64,000 nt of DNA, from contig NZ_AP024852.1 in the NCBI RefSeq assembly GCF_024346715.1, positions 682,001-746,000 on the forward strand, read 5' to 3'. Each line of letters opens with the position of its first letter. Positions within the stretch are counted from its first letter, which is position 1. Below, in pieces: positions 54,391 through 64,000 of the stretch. This stretch comes from Photobacterium swingsii. Lineage in GTDB: Bacteria; Pseudomonadota; Gammaproteobacteria; Enterobacterales; Vibrionaceae. The translations under genes and the position numbers were made by a program. Under the pieces are notes generated by a model, which made no database searches, was not told the origin of the DNA, and saw nothing but the letters and a program-made list of their open reading frames with translations.

Positions 54391-55113
54391 ATGAAAAAAG
54401 CTACTGATCACCGAATTATAGTCTTCGATACCGAAACCACAGGTATGAATATGACGGGCCCACACTATGAGGGCCACCGTATTGTTGAAATTGGTGCTGT
54501 TGAAATCGTCAACCGCAAGTTCACGGGTAACACCTTCCACGTTTACATCAAACCGGATCGTGCCATTGATGAAGAAGCGGTCGGTGTTCATGGTATTACC
54601 GATGAATTCTTATTGGATAAACCGACTTATGGTGAGATCCACCAAGAGTTTATGGATTTTATTCAAGGGGCCGAGCTTGTCGCGCATAATGCGCCCTTCG
54701 ATATCGGCTTTATGGATTATGAGTTTAGTAAGCTCGATCCATCAATAGGGAAAACCGAAGATTTTTGTAAGGTTACAGATACCTTGGATATGGCTAAAAA
54801 GCTATTCCCGGGCAAACGAAATAACCTTGATATTTTATGTTCTCGTTACGGTATAGATAACTCACACCGTACGCTCCACGGCGCTTTACTCGATGCCGAG
54901 ATCCTTGCTGACGTCTACTTAATGATGACGGGTGGTCAAACCTCCCTCGCATTAAGTGCAGATGATAGTAATGAGGATGGTGTCGAAAAAGTCATCAAAC
55001 GTTTGGCTTCTGGTCGCAAAACATTAAAGGTTATCCGTGCATCTGCCGATGAATTAAAAGCGCATGAAGAGCGTTTAGATGTGATCAAAGGTGACCCGAT
55101 GTGGCGCCAGTAG
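54391..55113 (+). CDS. dnaQ: DNA polymerase III epsilon subunit
   Basis: The 3'-5' proofreading exonuclease of the replicase. The DEDDh motifs are FDTETTGMN (ExoI), [14 protein letters not shown] (ExoII) and [12 protein letters not shown] (ExoIII). It has 240 residues with the C-terminal alpha-binding tail. It ends 7 bases before the next gene, and the divergent arrangement with rnhA is widely conserved. Confidence 0.96.
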   Translation: MKKATDHRIIVFDTETTGMNMTGPHYEGHRIVEIGAVEIVNRKFTGNTFHVYIKPDRAIDEEAVGVHGITDEFLLDKPTYGEIHQEFMDFIQGAELVAHNAPFDIGFMDYEFSKLDPSIGKTEDFCKVTDTLDMAKKLFPGKRNNLDILCSRYGIDNSHRTLHGALLDAEILADVYLMMTGGQTSLALSADDSNEDGVEKVIKRLASGRKTLKVIRASADELKAHEERLDVIKGDPMWRQ

Positions 55114-55120
55114 GAGATAT

Positions 55121-56395
55121 ATGCCACGGTTATTGATATTGCTGCTATTTCTACCGTTACTTTCTTGGGGGCAAGAAAGTACGCAGATGTCATGGCTCGA
55201 TAACCGTTTCCGTGTTGATCCGACTGTTGATCAGGTTTCTTTTATGGTGAAGCGCGACAAAGAGAGTAATTCTGTCGTGCTGGTTCGCCCTGATGGCACT
55301 AAGTATTATGCGTGGCGCCACCCTGACAACGTATCCTGGTACGAAGAGCAGGGGATCGATATTATTTCTATCGAAAATCCAATGCCCGGGCCATGGCAAG
55401 CTGTTGGGCGTGTAACACCTAAAAATAAAATTGATGTCCTATCGAACCTTCGCTTAGATATTGATGACTTACCATCTCGCCTTTATCAATCAGAAACGTT
55501 GAAATTTACTGCGCGCTTACTACAAAATGATCAGTTGCTCACGTCTCGTGATTTCCTTGATCGAGTAAAGCTGCAAGTTGAATTTTTAGAATACGTCGAA
55601 AACCCTGATGAACTCCCTGAAAAATCCCGTCCAAGTCCGATTATCTTGGGTGAATTTGCGGATGACGGTATTGGGTTTGACGAATATCCTGGTGATGGCG
55701 TGTTCACTATTGCACTACCAGTCGATATTCAACCAGGAAAATACCGAGCTCGGGTATCATCGCGAAATGGCATATTTTTACGAACATTTGAACAGCAAGT
55801 TTTGATTTATCCGCCCCCTTTGACGGCTGATTTTATTCAAGGGCGTGATCAAGTGGAGCCTCACCAGTTTGTGGTGACGCCTGAGATGGGAGCAATTGTG
55901 CCTGGCTCCTTAGCGGCTCATATTGAGCAGGTCGATCCCGAAGGCAAGTCAACAATTACCCAAGGCCATGCGACAGGTGAGCAAGAAGGGTTGAAATTCA
56001 CCATTCCTAATATTGGTGAACCCGGTCAGTACGCTTGGTCTGGTTGGTTGTACGCGACAGATTTACTGAATAATCGTGAACTGATTTTTGGTCTGCCGAC
56101 AAAACATTTTGCGATTCAGGCTGAGCTACAGCTGGATAGAAACTTAGAAGACTTCCGTCATCAACAGCAACTCAAGGCACAGGCGGAAGAAGATGCTCGC
56201 TTAGCTGCAGAACGAGCACAAGCTCGCTCAAAGGCGATGAAGGTCATTATTGGTGGCAATATTGTTTTGATTGTCTTAGTGGTCGCTGGTGGCTTTATTT
56301 GGCGTAAGTGGAAAACGAAAAAAGTAATAGCACAAGCCTTGGATGAAGTGGAAAGCGAAGGCGATAGCGCGGAAGAAGAGGCAAAATCCGCTTAG
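55121..56395 (+). CDS. TIGR03503-type membrane-anchored periplasmic protein
   Basis: A 424-residue protein: signal peptide (RLLILLLFLPLLSWGQ), a periplasmic beta-rich domain with DGVFTIALPVDIQPGKYRARV, a C-terminal membrane helix at about 385-405, and an acidic cytoplasmic tail. I recognise it as the TIGR03503 family found in Vibrio and Shewanella, function unknown. AGGAG precedes ATG 55121; the frame from 55091 overlaps dnaQ. It is probably co-transcribed with dnaQ. Confidence 0.78.
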   Translation: MPRLLILLLFLPLLSWGQESTQMSWLDNRFRVDPTVDQVSFMVKRDKESNSVVLVRPDGTKYYAWRHPDNVSWYEEQGIDIISIENPMPGPWQAVGRVTPKNKIDVLSNLRLDIDDLPSRLYQSETLKFTARLLQNDQLLTSRDFLDRVKLQVEFLEYVENPDELPEKSRPSPIILGEFADDGIGFDEYPGDGVFTIALPVDIQPGKYRARVSSRNGIFLRTFEQQVLIYPPPLTADFIQGRDQVEPHQFVVTPEMGAIVPGSLAAHIEQVDPEGKSTITQGHATGEQEGLKFTIPNIGEPGQYAWSGWLYATDLLNNRELIFGLPTKHFAIQAELQLDRNLEDFRHQQQLKAQAEEDARLAAERAQARSKAMKVIIGGNIVLIVLVVAGGFIWRKWKTKKVIAQALDEVESEGDSAEEEAKSA

Positions 56396-56494
56396 TGAAA
56401 GCCTGTGGTTGAGTCATTAGTGCGATACTGAATTCTTAATAGAAAGTACGTAATACAGGTCTGACTTATTGCTTTAAGTCGCCAAGTACAAGAA

Positions 56495-56518
56495 GGGAAG
56501 CCGCAGCTTCCCTTTTTT
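56495..56518 (+). terminator. Terminator after the TIGR03503-type gene
   Basis: GGGAAGC-CGCA-GCTTCCC followed by TTTTTT. Confidence 0.9.
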
Positions 56519-56557
56519 GATCCAGTTTCTATCTCTGTTTAGAGAGATGACGAGTTA

Positions 56558-59011
56558 TTATGCGGCATTGCCCATAGGTTTATCGGCTTGCAATGGTGCT
56601 GCTGCGAGTTCTTGCGGGTCAAAATCGTCGACGTTAATAGTACGGAGTCGCCCGATTTCAGCGTTACGTAATAGCTCGGCTTCTTGCTCATTGATTGCAT
56701 TGAGGCTTAAGCCTGTATCCGCTAATTTATCTAGCTGCATAAATGGGTATTTTTTTCCTGCAGCTTGGCAGACGCGATCGTAGATAGGCTCAGCAGCCAA
56801 GATGTCTTTCAAGGTTTTCTCCATCATACCCACTGCATTGTTTTCGACAGCTTCGAAGAATTGACCACGACCTAAGCGGCTACGACTTTCACACGGTGTT
56901 TGTAAAATACGAGCGACTTTATGGTCTAATTTATCGGTTGGCTTTTGACGTCCAAGCCCCGTAGGGAAAAGGACAATACGCAATAAGCCTGCGACAGGGC
57001 GATTCGGAAAGTTACGTAAAAACTGGTCTAAGGCTTGTTCTGTTTGGTGTAATGCATCTTGCATTCCCCAGTGAACTAACGGTAGGTCATCTTTTTTCTC
57101 ACCTTCCTCACTAAAGCGTTTCAGTGTGGCAGACGCTAGGTAGAGTTGACTCAGTACATCGCCTAATCGTGCAGATAGACGCTCTTTACGTTTCAGTGAA
57201 CCGCCTAAGACAACCATAGAAATATCGGCAAGTAGCGCAAGATTGGCACTATAGCGGTTGAGCTGTTGATAATAGCGGGTTGTTTGATCTTTGCGTGGTG
57301 CGCTTGAACCGCGACCATCCGTTAAACCAAACCAGAAAGAACGCACAACATTACTGATCACGAAGCCAACATGGCCAAACAGTGAGTTATCAAACTCGTT
57401 GAGAGCCTGTTCTTCATTATCATTATAGGCCGCATTCATTTCCGCCAGCACATAAGGATGGCAGCGAATAGCACCTTGTCCAAAGATGATCATGGATCGA
57501 GTGAGAATGTTTGCGCCTTCTACCGTAACGGCAATTGGTGCCCCCTGGTAACCCCGCGCGAGGAAGTTACTTGGTCCCATACAAATGCCTTTACCACCCG
57601 CGATATCCATTGCATCGATCACGCTCTGTTGGCTGCGATGGGTACAGTGGTATTTGACGATAGCGGAAATCACCGAGGGTTTTTCACCAAGATCGATCCC
57701 AGCAACCGTTAGGCTACTCGCGGCATCCATAACATAAGTATTACCAGCAATACGTGCTAATGGTTCTTCAATACCTTCCATTTTACCAATAGGTAATTTG
57801 AATTGGCGACGGATACGAGCATACGCCCCTGTAGCGAGTGCAGCCGTTTTTAAACCGCCAGTGGCGTTTGACGGTAAGGTGATACCACGCCCGACCGATA
57901 AACATTCCACTAACATACGCCAGCCTTGACCGGCCATCTCTTGCCCACCAATAATAAAGCTAATAGGCACAAAGACTTTTTCACCTTGAGTTGGTCCATT
58001 TTGGAACGGCACATTGAGCGGGAAGTGGCGGCGACCGATTTTTACCCCGTGAATATCGGTTGGAATAAGCGCACAGGTGATACCTAGCTCTTCTTCATCA
58101 CCGAGGTGGTGATCAGGATCGAAGAGTTTGAAAGCGAGACCAAGCACAGTCGCGACAGGAGCCAGTGTGATGTAACGCTTGTTCCACGTTAGCTCCATCC
58201 CTAGTACTTCTTCACCTTGCCACATGCCTTTCTTGACGATACCAAAATCAGGGATAGATCCTGCATCAGATCCCGCTTCAGGACTGGTCAGTGCGAAACA
58301 AGGAATTTCTTTGCCTTCTGCAAGGCGAGGTAAGTAGTGATTTTTCTGTTCTTCCGTACCGTAGTGTTGCAGCAACTCACCTGGGCCTAAAGAGTTAGGC
58401 ACACCGACGGTTGACGATAGTACCCCCGAGACACCGGTCAGTTTTTGCAGGACAAGAGATTGCGCATAAGCAGAGAAATCTAAACCACCGTATTCTTTCT
58501 TGATGATCATGGCGAAGAATTTGTGATCTTTTAAATATTGCCAAATTTCAGGGGGTAAATCTGCGAGTTCATGGGTGATCTGGTAGTCGTTGGTCATGCG
58601 ACACACTTCATTGACAGGGCCGTCAAGAAAAGCTTTTTCCTCTGCACTTAAGCGTGGCGCGGGAATATCATGCATTTTGTTCCAGTCAGGTGCACCGCGG
58701 AACAAGTCAGCTTCCCACCACACAGTGCCGGCATCAATGGCTTCCTTTTCAGTGCGTGACATTTCCGGCATCACTTTTTTAAACATGCCTAAAGCGGGTT
58801 TACTGAGTAGCTGTTTGCGCACCGATGGAATATTTAAAGGGATAGCCAAGACTAAGAAAGCTAGCCAGCTAAACTGCCCCGTGACATTGAGCGCAGTGCC
58901 AATAGCGAGACCCGCTGCAATAGCGAGCGTAAAAGTACGTAGGTTCGCGCGATGGTAGGCGAGTAACCCGATTAAACCGATCAGACCGAGCAGGTACACA
59001 AAAGTGACCAT
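56558..59011 (-). CDS. fadE: Acyl-CoA dehydrogenase FadE
   Basis: The first oxidation step of fatty acid beta-oxidation, of the long FadE type: 817 residues, two N-terminal hydrophobic segments, then the acyl-CoA dehydrogenase core with [18 protein letters not shown] and a long C-terminal extension ending [10 protein letters not shown]. The length is close to the 814 of E. coli. Its neighbour there is gmhA-yafJ, as here, apart from the SulP gene in between. Candidate FadR sites lie upstream. Confidence 0.94.
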   Translation of the reverse strand: MVTFVYLLGLIGLIGLLAYHRANLRTFTLAIAAGLAIGTALNVTGQFSWLAFLVLAIPLNIPSVRKQLLSKPALGMFKKVMPEMSRTEKEAIDAGTVWWEADLFRGAPDWNKMHDIPAPRLSAEEKAFLDGPVNEVCRMTNDYQITHELADLPPEIWQYLKDHKFFAMIIKKEYGGLDFSAYAQSLVLQKLTGVSGVLSSTVGVPNSLGPGELLQHYGTEEQKNHYLPRLAEGKEIPCFALTSPEAGSDAGSIPDFGIVKKGMWQGEEVLGMELTWNKRYITLAPVATVLGLAFKLFDPDHHLGDEEELGITCALIPTDIHGVKIGRRHFPLNVPFQNGPTQGEKVFVPISFIIGGQEMAGQGWRMLVECLSVGRGITLPSNATGGLKTAALATGAYARIRRQFKLPIGKMEGIEEPLARIAGNTYVMDAASSLTVAGIDLGEKPSVISAIVKYHCTHRSQQSVIDAMDIAGGKGICMGPSNFLARGYQGAPIAVTVEGANILTRSMIIFGQGAIRCHPYVLAEMNAAYNDNEEQALNEFDNSLFGHVGFVISNVVRSFWFGLTDGRGSSAPRKDQTTRYYQQLNRYSANLALLADISMVVLGGSLKRKERLSARLGDVLSQLYLASATLKRFSEEGEKKDDLPLVHWGMQDALHQTEQALDQFLRNFPNRPVAGLLRIVLFPTGLGRQKPTDKLDHKVARILQTPCESRSRLGRGQFFEAVENNAVGMMEKTLKDILAAEPIYDRVCQAAGKKYPFMQLDKLADTGLSLNAINEQEAELLRNAEIGRLRTINVDDFDPQELAAAPLQADKPMGNAA

Positions 59012-59085
59012 GGTGATTCTCCTTAATCTTGGTGCGACTAATTTTTTAATTATGTGTGTCGTTGTAGGTACGTTTTATGCTAGGT

Positions 59086-59102
59086 AAGAGGTCTTACCAC
59101 TT
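59086..59102. promoter_or_regulatory. Candidate FadR operators upstream of fadE
   Basis: AAGAGGTCTTACCACTT (59086-59102) has the GGTCnGACC-like FadR core with one mismatch. It is also inside a 7-bp inverted repeat GGTAAGA/TCTTACC (59083-59098). A weaker second candidate with core GGTCTAACAT lies at 59253-59269. FadR control of fadE is well known in related bacteria. The 486-base gap 59012-59497 otherwise shows a TTGACA at 59451 before the SulP gene but no convincing -10. Confidence 0.4.
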
Positions 59103-59497
59103 GTGATAATTGTAAGTGCTTTTTTAATGAAATGTAAAATACTTTTCTGCTCTGAAAGTGAACAGTTACATAACCAGACGCCGTGAAGCCCTTGCTATGA
59201 CTGGGGTTGACTAAGATCAGTAAGATGCATTTTTGACCTTGCTAAAAAAGTAAATAGGTCTAACATACGCATATCTTGTGATGTTGCTCACGTTCCTGAG
59301 CCGTTTGTTATTAAGCCACCCATCATACTTCCTTGCTTAAGTGTGATGAATTGTCGGTTAACTGCTCATCCTCAGTGACAATATCCATCTATATTTGTTG
59401 CCTTACCCGAACTCCGACTGACACATGCCCGCCGGAATCCCTCTCTCGGGTTGACAGCTATTTCTGTTGAATCTTTGCTTAATAGCAGGAGCTCGTT

Positions 59498-61222
59498 GTG
59501 TTGTTATTTCATGCTTTGCGACAAGCGTGGGAGGAAGGCTTTTCTTTCTCCAAAATTCGTGCTGATTTAATTGCGGGTATTACCGTAGGTGTTGTAGCTA
59601 TTCCATTGGGTATGGCTCTAGCGATTGCTGTGGGCGTTCCGCCGCAGCATGGTCTATATACGGTTATTGTCGCTGGTTTACTGGCTGCTTTATTTGGTGG
59701 TTCTCGTTTTAATATTACGGGTCCCACAGCGGCGTTTGTCGTTATTTTATTACCGATCACTCAGCAGTACGGCTTATCTGGCTTGATGCTGGCGACGTTA
59801 ATGTCAGGCATGATTTTGGTTGTGATGGGGGTATTACGCCTTGGTCAGTTAGTGGCGTATGTACCTTACCCTGTGACCACGGGATTCACAGCGGGTATTG
59901 GCCTTGTGATTGCGTTTTTGCAGCTGAAAGACTTGTTGGGTTTACAGGTTGCCACTAATCCTGTTCATTTTCCTGAAAAGGTGATGGCGTATGCACATGC
60001 GCTGCCTACGGTTAATGGTGCGGATGCTGCGGTAGGTATAGCGACTATTGCGATCTTCATTGGTTGGGCTAAGTTGAAAACCCGTATTCCACCGCATGTT
60101 GTAGCTTTGCTAACCGGTACTGTTATCGCTTTATTTGTGAATAACATGACAGGATCGCATGTCGGCTTATTGGGTGAAAAATTCCAATATCAAATTGGTG
60201 ACCTAATTGGTCAAGGTATCCCACAAGTCTTACCTCAGTTTATTTTGCCTTGGGGTGATGATGGCATGAACTGGGCCTTGGTCATGGATTTGTTACCAGC
60301 GGCTTTCACTATTGCGATGTTAGGCTGTATTGAGTCTTTACTTTGTGCTGTCGTAGCCGATGGTATGACAGGTAAAAAGCATAACCCGAATGCCGAGCTA
60401 GTGGGGCAAGGTTTAGCAAACATGGTAGTACCATTCTTTGGTGGTATTCCAGCCACTGCTGCTATTGCACGTACCGCAACCAATATTCGTGCTGGTGGTT
60501 TCTCACCATTGTCAGCGATAGTGCATGCGTTATTTGTGCTAGCGGCCATGATAGTGTTGGCGCCGGCTTTGTCTTACGTACCGATGAGTGCTTTGGCGGG
60601 CTTGCTGATTATGGTTGCTTGGAATATGTCTGAAGCGCCGCATTTTGTTCATACACTCAAAGTTGCCCCACGCCGTGACGTTGCGGTTTTGTTGACCTGC
60701 TTCAGCTTAACTGTAGTGTTCGATATGGTGGTTGCCGTCGTCGTGGGCTTATTGCTTGCGGGTGTACTGTTCATTCAACGCATTGCGAGTTTGACAACGG
60801 TTTCAGTCAGCCAATCTCATCAACACCTAGAATTAGGTGACGATGTGGTGGTTTATGATATTAATGGCCCGTTATTTTTTGCCGCCAGTGAAAAAGCCTT
60901 CGCTGTGATCGATAACACGCTCAGCAATACACGCGCTGTGGTACTGGATTTTACCGATGTAACAACCATAGATATTACGGCGATACATGCTTTGGAAAAT
61001 GCGGTAGACCGTATCCGTGATTATCCCGTGTACCTTTACGGTGTCGCCCCACATGTGGCAGTAAAACTGACCAATGCCGGTGTGTTGATGGGTGAAAATA
61101 TTGCGCTAGTGGCGGATGTTGCAGCATTACGTCAGCAATTAGCGCAAAACGCTGACAATGTCTCGGTTCAGGAGTCGACACCTGCGACTGTTTCTTTGTA
61201 CACTGCTGGTACTGGCGCGTAA
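59498..61222 (+). CDS. SulP family anion transporter with STAS domain
   Basis: A 574-residue inner-membrane transporter of the SLC26/SulP family: about 12-14 helices starting DLIAGITVGVVAIPLGMALAIAVG, the FGGSRFNITGPTAAF segment, and a cytoplasmic STAS domain from about 445 (VVVYDINGPLFFAASEKAF, DFTDVTTIDITAI). The substrate may be sulfate, bicarbonate or a dicarboxylate; no neighbour decides it. The start is GTG 59498, with AGGAGC upstream. Confidence 0.9.
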   Translation: MLLFHALRQAWEEGFSFSKIRADLIAGITVGVVAIPLGMALAIAVGVPPQHGLYTVIVAGLLAALFGGSRFNITGPTAAFVVILLPITQQYGLSGLMLATLMSGMILVVMGVLRLGQLVAYVPYPVTTGFTAGIGLVIAFLQLKDLLGLQVATNPVHFPEKVMAYAHALPTVNGADAAVGIATIAIFIGWAKLKTRIPPHVVALLTGTVIALFVNNMTGSHVGLLGEKFQYQIGDLIGQGIPQVLPQFILPWGDDGMNWALVMDLLPAAFTIAMLGCIESLLCAVVADGMTGKKHNPNAELVGQGLANMVVPFFGGIPATAAIARTATNIRAGGFSPLSAIVHALFVLAAMIVLAPALSYVPMSALAGLLIMVAWNMSEAPHFVHTLKVAPRRDVAVLLTCFSLTVVFDMVVAVVVGLLLAGVLFIQRIASLTTVSVSQSHQHLELGDDVVVYDINGPLFFAASEKAFAVIDNTLSNTRAVVLDFTDVTTIDITAIHALENAVDRIRDYPVYLYGVAPHVAVKLTNAGVLMGENIALVADVAALRQQLAQNADNVSVQESTPATVSLYTAGTGA

Positions 61223-61229
61223 TTGTAAG

Positions 61230-61250
61230 GGGCGATAAATCGCCCTTTTT
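61230..61250 (+). terminator. Terminator after the SulP gene
   Basis: GGGCGA-TAAA-TCGCCC followed by a T-run. Confidence 0.85.
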
Positions 61251-61285
61251 TCAGCGCGCATTAACGAATAATAAGAGAATAGCCT

Positions 61286-61867
61286 ATGTACCAAGATCTT
61301 ATTCGTGCAGAGCTAACCGAAGCTGCTGACGTATTAAACCGCTTTCTAAGTGATGACAAAAACATGGCCGATATTGAAGCGGCTGCTAAATTACTGGCTG
61401 AGTCTTTCAAGCAGGGCGGTAAAGTATTGTCATGTGGTAATGGTGGCTCTCACTGTGATGCTATGCACTTCGCAGAAGAATTGACGGGTCGATACCGTGA
61501 AAACCGCCCTGGTTACCCTGGTATCGCGATTTCCGATCCAAGTCATCTGTCGTGTGTAAGTAACGATTTTGGCTATGACCACGTATTTTCACGTTACCTA
61601 GAAGCTGTTGGCTCAACGGGTGATGTGTTGTTTGGTTTATCAACATCAGGCAACTCAGGTAACATCTTAAAAGCGATTGAAGCGGCACATGCGAAAGGCA
61701 TGAAAGTGATTGCATTAACAGGTAAGGATGGCGGTAAAATGGCTGGCCTTGCGGATGTTGAAATTCGCGTTCCACACTTTGGCTTTGCTGACCGTATTCA
61801 AGAAGTACACATTAAGATCATTCACATCTTGATCATGCTTGTTGAAAAGGAAATGGCCGCTGAATAG
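61286..61867 (+). CDS. gmhA: Phosphoheptose isomerase
   Basis: It converts sedoheptulose 7-phosphate to D-glycero-manno-heptose 7-phosphate, the first step to ADP-heptose for lipopolysaccharide core. A SIS-domain protein of 193 residues with [22 protein letters not shown] and [25 protein letters not shown] stands before the ATG. Together with gmhB in this window it covers two of the steps. Confidence 0.96.
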   Translation: MYQDLIRAELTEAADVLNRFLSDDKNMADIEAAAKLLAESFKQGGKVLSCGNGGSHCDAMHFAEELTGRYRENRPGYPGIAISDPSHLSCVSNDFGYDHVFSRYLEAVGSTGDVLFGLSTSGNSGNILKAIEAAHAKGMKVIALTGKDGGKMAGLADVEIRVPHFGFADRIQEVHIKIIHILIMLVEKEMAAE

Positions 61868-61960
61868 CCCTTTTACTTGAGGTTAGTTGGCTGAGCAAGT
61901 ACAACTAACCTTATGTAAAATACAATTAAGCTTAGCTTTTAAGAAAGGGCATAAAGGAAT

Positions 61961-62746
61961 ATGTGTGAATTGCTTGGCATGAGCGCCAATGTGCCAACCG
62001 ATATTTGCTTCAGCTTTACTGGCTTGATGCAACGAGGGGGAAATACCGGCCCACATCGTGATGGCTGGGGGATTACCTTTTACGAAGGGAAAGGCTTTCG
62101 TACCTTTAAAGATCCTAACCCAAGCTGTAAATCGCGTATCGCTGAGTTAGTGCAGGAATACCCGATAAAGAGCTGTGCTGTGGTCAGCCATATTCGTCAG
62201 GCGAACCGTGGTGGTGTCTGTTTAGAGAATACTCATCCATTTACCCGTGAGCTGTGGGGACGATATTGGACTTTTGCTCACAATGGTCAATTGACAGGTT
62301 ACCAATCGCTCGCGACAGGGCGTTTTCAGCCTGTGGGCGATACAGATAGTGAAATGGCTTTTTGTTGGTTACTGAATCAACTTGAGGCGAAATTCCCTAA
62401 GCGCCCAACGGATTCTGATGAACTGTATAGTTTCATGGCACAGTGCTGTGATGAACTGCGTCAGCTTGGCGTGTATAACATGCTACTGAGTGATGGTGAC
62501 GATGTGGTGACATATTGCACTAATAATTTGCATTGGATCACCCGCCGAGCACCGTTTGGTCAAGCATCATTGATTGATGAAGATGTGACTATCGACTTCA
62601 ATCAAGAAACAACACCGAATGATGTCGTGACTGTTGTTGCGACCCAGCCGCTGACCAATGATGAAAATTGGCACAAAATGGCGGCAGGCGAGATGAATGT
62701 TTTCCACTTCGGTGAGCAAATCTTTCACCAAGTGTCATCGCAATAA
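61961..62746 (+). CDS. yafJ: Class II glutamine amidotransferase YafJ
   Basis: A 261-residue N-terminal-nucleophile type amidotransferase domain without a synthetase partner. The catalytic Cys2 follows the initiator Met (MCELLGMSAN), and GGNTGPHRDGWGI, HIRQANRGG and WTFAHNGQL are conserved. Function is not settled. It follows gmhA as in enterobacteria. Confidence 0.92.
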   Translation: MCELLGMSANVPTDICFSFTGLMQRGGNTGPHRDGWGITFYEGKGFRTFKDPNPSCKSRIAELVQEYPIKSCAVVSHIRQANRGGVCLENTHPFTRELWGRYWTFAHNGQLTGYQSLATGRFQPVGDTDSEMAFCWLLNQLEAKFPKRPTDSDELYSFMAQCCDELRQLGVYNMLLSDGDDVVTYCTNNLHWITRRAPFGQASLIDEDVTIDFNQETTPNDVVTVVATQPLTNDENWHKMAAGEMNVFHFGEQIFHQVSSQ

Positions 62747-62794
62747 AGCCATTAAGCAAAGGCTTAAGGTCGAGTTCGCTTTTCACGATTTATA

Positions 62795-62830
62795 AAAAAA
62801 CGCAGTCAATTTGCATTGGCTGCGTTTTTT
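62795..62830. terminator. Bidirectional terminator between yafJ and purN
   Basis: AAAAAACGCAGTCAAT pairs with ATTGGCTGCGTTTTTT with one G-T, loop TTGC. A-run on one side and T-run on the other serve both convergent genes. Confidence 0.9.
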
Positions 62831-62852
62831 ATTATTTATGGTTTCAGCAAAT

Positions 62853-63497
62853 TTAATCGTCGGTGGCGTAACCATGCGACGCTAAAATATTACCATCTAA
62901 CACGGCTTGTCCATTAATCATGGCAAGCCGGCCATTGATTAACCAGTTTGCGACCAGCGGATAGATACGGTGCTCTTGCTCTTGGACACGAGAGAAAATG
63001 TTTTCTACCTTATCATCAGCAAAAATAGGCACTTTAGCTTGTAAAATTACCGGGCCACCGTCGAGCTCTTCAGTCACGAAGTGCACACTGGTACCGTGTT
63101 CAGCATCACCGGCATCTAATGCACGCTGATGTGTGTGAAGCCCTGGGTATTTAGGCAGTAGCGAGGGATGAATGTTAATCATCTTACCTTGATAGTGGCG
63201 AACAAAATCGCCACTTAGGATCCGCATAAAGCCAGCAAGTATAATGAGGTCAGGCTGATAGGCATCGATTTTATCAATCATCGCCTTATCAAAGGTTTCT
63301 CTATCGCTAAAGTCAGCGGCAGAGAGGTGTAAAGCATCGACCTTTGCTTGTCGAGCTCGCTCTAAACCATAGGCATCTGCTTTGTTAGATAGTACAGCGG
63401 CGACTTTTGCATTTGCAATCGCGCCATTGTCACAAGCATCTAAGATTGCTTGAAGGTTCGAGCCATTTCCTGAGATCAGAACAACGATATTTTTCAT
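62853..63497 (-). CDS. purN: Phosphoribosylglycinamide formyltransferase
   Basis: It formylates GAR with 10-formyl-tetrahydrofolate in purine synthesis. A 214-residue protein with ISGNGSNLQAIL, INIHPSLLPKYPGLHTH (catalytic Asn and His) and HGTSVHFVTEELDGG (Asp). It starts 12 bases after purM, the common purMN unit. Confidence 0.97.
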   Translation of the reverse strand: MKNIVVLISGNGSNLQAILDACDNGAIANAKVAAVLSNKADAYGLERARQAKVDALHLSAADFSDRETFDKAMIDKIDAYQPDLIILAGFMRILSGDFVRHYQGKMINIHPSLLPKYPGLHTHQRALDAGDAEHGTSVHFVTEELDGGPVILQAKVPIFADDKVENIFSRVQEQEHRIYPLVANWLINGRLAMINGQAVLDGNILASHGYATDD

Positions 63498-63509
63498 TGC
63501 CGTACTGCC

Positions 63510-64000
63510 TTACTTGATTTCAACTTGCTCTTCGCCAGCGCCTACATTGGCAATTTCACCTAGCAACCAAGCATTCTCGCCTTCTGCTTTTAGAATTTCG
63601 ATTGCTTGTGCTGCTTGCTCTTGAGGGAGTGCGATAACTAAGCCAACGCCACAGTTGAAAGTACGGTACATTTCGTAAGTTTCAACGTTACCAGCCTGTT
63701 GTAGCCAGTTGAAGATTGATGGCCACTGCCAGCTTGAACCGTCAACAACGGCTTTTGTTCCTTCAGGTAATACGCGCGGGATATTTTCCCAGAAGCCACC
63801 ACCTGTAATGTGAGAAATCGCGTGAACATCGCAGCTTTCCATCATTTTCAGGGTCGACTTAACGTAAATCTTAGTCGGTGTTAGCAGGTGTTCTGCTAAT
63901 GACTTGCCTTCAAGTTCTTCGTTTAGGTCCGCATTTGAAACTTCGATGATTTTACGGATTAACGAGTAACCGTTTGAGTGTGGGCCACTTGAGCCAACTG
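63510..64000 (-). CDS. purM: Phosphoribosylformylglycinamidine cyclo-ligase, C-terminal part (partial)
   Basis: AIR synthetase. The frame is open to the window edge, and the visible 163 or so codons include [34 protein letters not shown] and the end [11 protein letters not shown]. An internal Met pair at 63845 is not the true start. The gene continues beyond the window, upstream of purN on the same strand. Confidence 0.95.
   Translation of the reverse strand, partial: VGSSGPHSNGYSLIRKIIEVSNADLNEELEGKSLAEHLLTPTKIYVKSTLKMMESCDVHAISHITGGGFWENIPRVLPEGTKAVVDGSSWQWPSIFNWLQQAGNVETYEMYRTFNCGVGLVIALPQEQAAQAIEILKAEGENAWLLGEIANVGAGEEQVEIK

Noticed and set aside
58590..58958. 122-codon frame antisense to fadE
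   Set aside because: Shadow of fadE, no supporting signal.

Overview
This window looks like chromosomal DNA of a gammaproteobacterium of the Vibrionaceae, most likely Photobacterium or a close relative. Three things point there: the gene order uppS-cdsA-dxr-rseP-bamA-skp-lpxD-fabZ-lpxA-lpxB-rnhB-dnaE-accA-tilS, the yafD/mltD/gloB/yafS/rnhA/dnaQ and fadE/gmhA/yafJ neighbourhoods, and the type of rRNA operon. The genus was judged by eye; no database search was made.

Region by region. (1) 1-16996: a dense plus-strand block for envelope building and core metabolism: polyprenyl and phospholipid precursors (uppS, cdsA, dxr), envelope stress and outer-membrane assembly (rseP, bamA, skp), lipid A and fatty acids (lpxD, fabZ, lpxA, lpxB, accA), then rnhB, dnaE and tilS. 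Several genes in it use TTG starts. (2) 17070-24796: a small cytochrome c, a tryptophan-type permease behind a probable TrpR operator, a yaeP/DUF4250 pair, a diguanylate cyclase, a patatin, proS, trmO, and the zinc-independent ribosomal protein pair rpmE2-rpmJ2 behind a perfect 30-bp palindrome that fits Zur. (3) 24926-28413: metN-metI-metQ behind a tandem array of MetJ boxes, and gmhB. (4) 28486-39301: a very large lipoprotein metalloprotease with an outer-membrane barrel gene, divergent from a five-gene peptide ABC importer of YejABEF type. (5) 39354-45266: a complete rRNA operon, 16S - tRNA-Glu, Val, Ala - 23S - 5S - tRNA-Asp, Trp. (6) 45267-48650: the most unusual part. Four tandem 123/124-bp repeats follow tRNA-Trp, each with a terminator-like hairpin and a decayed 3' half of the tRNA. 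An AT-rich YejM-like sulfatase-fold gene comes next, then an isolated copy of the same hairpin unit, then a small periplasmic protein. (7) 48779-56395: DUF1904, yafD, a Yip1 protein, mltD, gloB, yafS, rnhA, dnaQ and a TIGR03503-type protein. (8) 56558-64000: fadE, a SulP transporter, gmhA, yafJ, purN and the 3' part of purM.

Most of the window is ordinary housekeeping DNA. The parts worth a second look are the tRNA-Trp-derived repeat array and the AT-rich insert beside it, the protease/barrel/peptide-importer cluster, and several well-formed regulatory sites (Zur, MetJ, TrpR, possible FadR and Fur).
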